From JAWLEV01 sp046538105 (GTDB lineage Bacteria > Chloroflexota > Anaerolineae > UBA1429), in assembly GCA_046538105.1 (NCBI GenBank), contig JBKHJO010000007.1, positions 1 through 64,000 on the forward strand: a DNA stretch of 64,000 bases, in the 5' to 3' direction. How positions within the stretch are numbered: position 1 is the first letter of the stretch; the number at the start of each line of letters is the position of its first letter. The position numbers and the translations under genes are program-made. Below are positions 63,401 to 64,000 of this stretch, one piece after another. The notes under the pieces are model-generated. The model searched no databases. It had not been told where the DNA came from and saw only the letters and a list, made by a program, of their open reading frames with translations.

Positions 63401-63999
63401 GCCGCGCGCTGCTGCTTCTGGTGCCAATCCCAACCCACGATGCTCGGCAACCCCGTGTACACCGATACGCGACTCCCCCAGCGATAGAGGGGAGTATTGG
63501 CCTCGGCGATGACGGGAGAACCCTTGATATGCTCCTGCATCCACATGATGGCATGATAGTCGTGTTCCAGGGCCAAATCGCGCTCGTTTTCCCGATAATT
63601 CGCCACCGTCATAAAGCGCATACCATCTAGCCCCGACGGAAGCTCCGGATTCCAGCGGTCCCGCACCTTGCCATACGTGGCAAACAAAGGATAGAGTGAT
63701 ACGCCGACCAGGAGAAAGATAAGCGCCTTGCGCCACAGGGAACGCGTCCACAGCGGCCAGGACTCGTGCCGGGGGATCAGATAGGCCAAGGCGGCGCCCC
63801 CGACCACTCCCCACATGATCCATGCCTGTAGAGAAAACTTGAACACGGTGTTCATGCGACCGATGTCACCCTTGAGCACGATGTATTCCACCGCCAGGGC
63901 GAGTAACAGCCCGACGCCGACGAGAGCGGCCTGTAAGCGCTGCTCCGCCCGCACCCGAATGAAGAACACTACACCAAAGACCAGGACGAGCATGGGCAC
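60454..63999 (-). CDS. tandem DUF2298 (Chlor_Arch_YYY) membrane protein, N-terminus outside window
   Basis: At least 1181 residues; the frame stays open at the right edge, so the true start lies beyond it. The visible N-terminal part (about 1-290) is the second half of one DUF2298 unit: GRMNTVFKFSLQAWIMW and YTGLPSIVGWDWHQKQQR. After a hydrophilic linker (about 290-345) a full second unit follows: FAGGYINYYYYGQFIVG, NEFPFFTFLFADLHPHLIG, WRRMNTVFKFHIQAWVLFG and a soluble end. Two units in one chain is a fusion of what is a single gene in the neighbour. It is the first visible gene in the row of four membrane giants. Confidence 0.88.
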   Translation of the reverse strand: MPMLVLVFGVVFFIRVRAEQRLQAALVGVGLLLALAVEYIVLKGDIGRMNTVFKFSLQAWIMWGVVGGAALAYLIPRHESWPLWTRSLWRKALIFLLVGVSLYPLFATYGKVRDRWNPELPSGLDGMRFMTVANYRENERDLALEHDYHAIMWMQEHIKGSPVIAEANTPLYRWGSRVSVYTGLPSIVGWDWHQKQQRAAVGSQVVDWRLEDLRQLYNTHDTVIAARILNRYRVGYIYVGELEQAHYAAQGLEKFERMVGSTLEVVYERGPVTIYRVKGSGAELVASNSGEQGSPWGVVKRWLARHWVPEVVKAEDPQKRPSGDLQAGGEGPSLMLDEPVDQLPVIEDRGWNRLAAGSTILSLLSWWIVLQILGLVALPLVGYAFPHLPDGGYYLSKGIGLLIVSYFVWVGASLRVVANRPRVVWSALVLLGGGAFFLWLRRRRRVGGRWRLQWRLILIEEGIFDVGFLLFVGLRLLNPDLWQPWFGGEKMMEMAFLNAICKSAYMPPYDPYFAGGYINYYYYGQFIVGTLIKLTGTLPRVAFNLAVPTFFALTVSHTFGVSYGLAALDGGGMEETAGVGDDVEIAGADPQSPISSRGLWAGMGAVVLVAVMGNLSGILQVLERLAETGGVSLARSEVTWADISRVLPGLVRMIRQGIPLRFEYWYYGTRIIPHTINEFPFFTFLFADLHPHLIGIPFTILVVGLAASLLWGRERRLGPSIMAGLLATVALGSLGVINTWDLPAYAALSGCVLLYYGYTRGGWKGMMMGVAVFLFLFLLSLMAYGPFYAHYQPQHVGLGIVPPDGRTPLAPFLAIWGFYIFLVFSVSSWWTWQAWPWSRLVTVVKRRGLGRTLHRLWSWRKGGMVVWGIHSLSLVMLIAVTVFFIRSGLWLWAMLVLLIGMTGLALFHSGRDRAAFMRRLMVFAALCILWVVEIVYLKDFLAGSEWRRMNTVFKFHIQAWVLFGLALGGILSILWCKVKGCLGAVWQGVLLLGLVSSMVYTVLAVPARVSQRFPNAQPPMGTLDGTAYMKTAIYFWPDEGSAIHLEYDRQAIVWLWKNVEGTPVIAEAPLGYYREGGLRVCSYTGLPTIIGAHVNEQRPWKQLGSRQEDAEAIFQSEDVDGVQEILAKYRVRYVYVGQLERNAYDPDGLAKFDILVHRGIMRRVFHNEGVDIYEVVGYGDV

Positions 64000-64000
64000 C

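Noticed and set aside
1..64000. CRISPR arrays, tRNA or rRNA genes, prophage
   Set aside because: I saw no regularly spaced short repeats, no cloverleaf with a TTCGA-type arm and no rRNA core segments or phage structural genes; weak or divergent examples could still be missed by eye.

Overview
The window looks like part of a Chloroflexota chromosome (Anaerolineae-like), possibly from a metagenome assembly. The pointers are several large membrane proteins of the DUF2298 / Chlor_Arch_YYY and Agl23 (TIGR03663) types, which are known mainly from Chloroflexi and Archaea; a Gram-positive-type LexA box; a four-subunit 2-oxoacid:ferredoxin oxidoreductase; PAC2 and DUF211 proteins; and frequent GTG and TTG starts. 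No rRNA, tRNA, CRISPR array, phage gene or transposase was seen.

Layout. 1-6958 (minus strand): a hydantoinase/oxoprolinase cut by the left edge, an orphan OpuAC-type lipoprotein, a YigZ/IMPACT protein, a frameshifted DUF211 gene and a P2-type cation ATPase. 7343-9637 (plus): pgk followed by a phosphofructokinase homologue that has lost most active-site residues. 9714-10363: gene remnants, including the tail of a phosphoglycerate mutase. 10414-19027: O-antigen-ligase-like protein, PAC2 protein, oligoendopeptidase F, flavodoxin-like protein, DapA-family aldolase, sugar-1-phosphate nucleotidyltransferase, lexA with its SOS box, and an ArsR repressor followed by a 40-residue Cys-rich peptide.

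19215-34444 (plus) is an ABC-transporter island. It holds two pairs of fused exporters, two intact ABC-2 ATPase/permease modules, a MOT1-type molybdate/sulfate transporter, a methyltransferase, an acetolactate-decarboxylase-like protein and several broken genes. A 331-bp almost identical direct repeat (24637-24967 and 30733-31063) brackets about 6 kb that appears to have been inserted between an ABC-2 ATPase and its permease, leaving a chimeric permease behind.

34521-41397: L-lactate permease, aldo/keto reductase, an enolase-superfamily sugar-acid dehydratase divergent from a sugar-binding lipoprotein, and a MOFRL glycerate kinase. Together these suggest uptake and oxidation of lactate and sugar acids. 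41447-47247: secDF, with a leader that looks like an attenuator, a small P-loop protein, a SpoIIE-type phosphatase, a class II tRNA nucleotidyltransferase and a Nudix hydrolase. 47275-52980: 2-oxoacid:ferredoxin oxidoreductase (order delta-alpha-beta-gamma), a HAD phosphatase and sucCD, which can together interconvert 2-oxoglutarate, succinyl-CoA and succinate. 52993-63999: four co-directional giant membrane proteins of the GT-C/DUF2298 type, upstream of sucCD on the same strand, one carrying a six-unit NHL propeller and one a tandem DUF2298 fusion cut by the right edge.

The most unusual signals are the promoter / short ORF / terminator / secD arrangement, the active-site-poor PFK homologue, the recombined ABC island, the 36-codon ORF coupled to the ferredoxin-oxidoreductase operon, and two genes each broken by one extra base in a seven-base C/G run.
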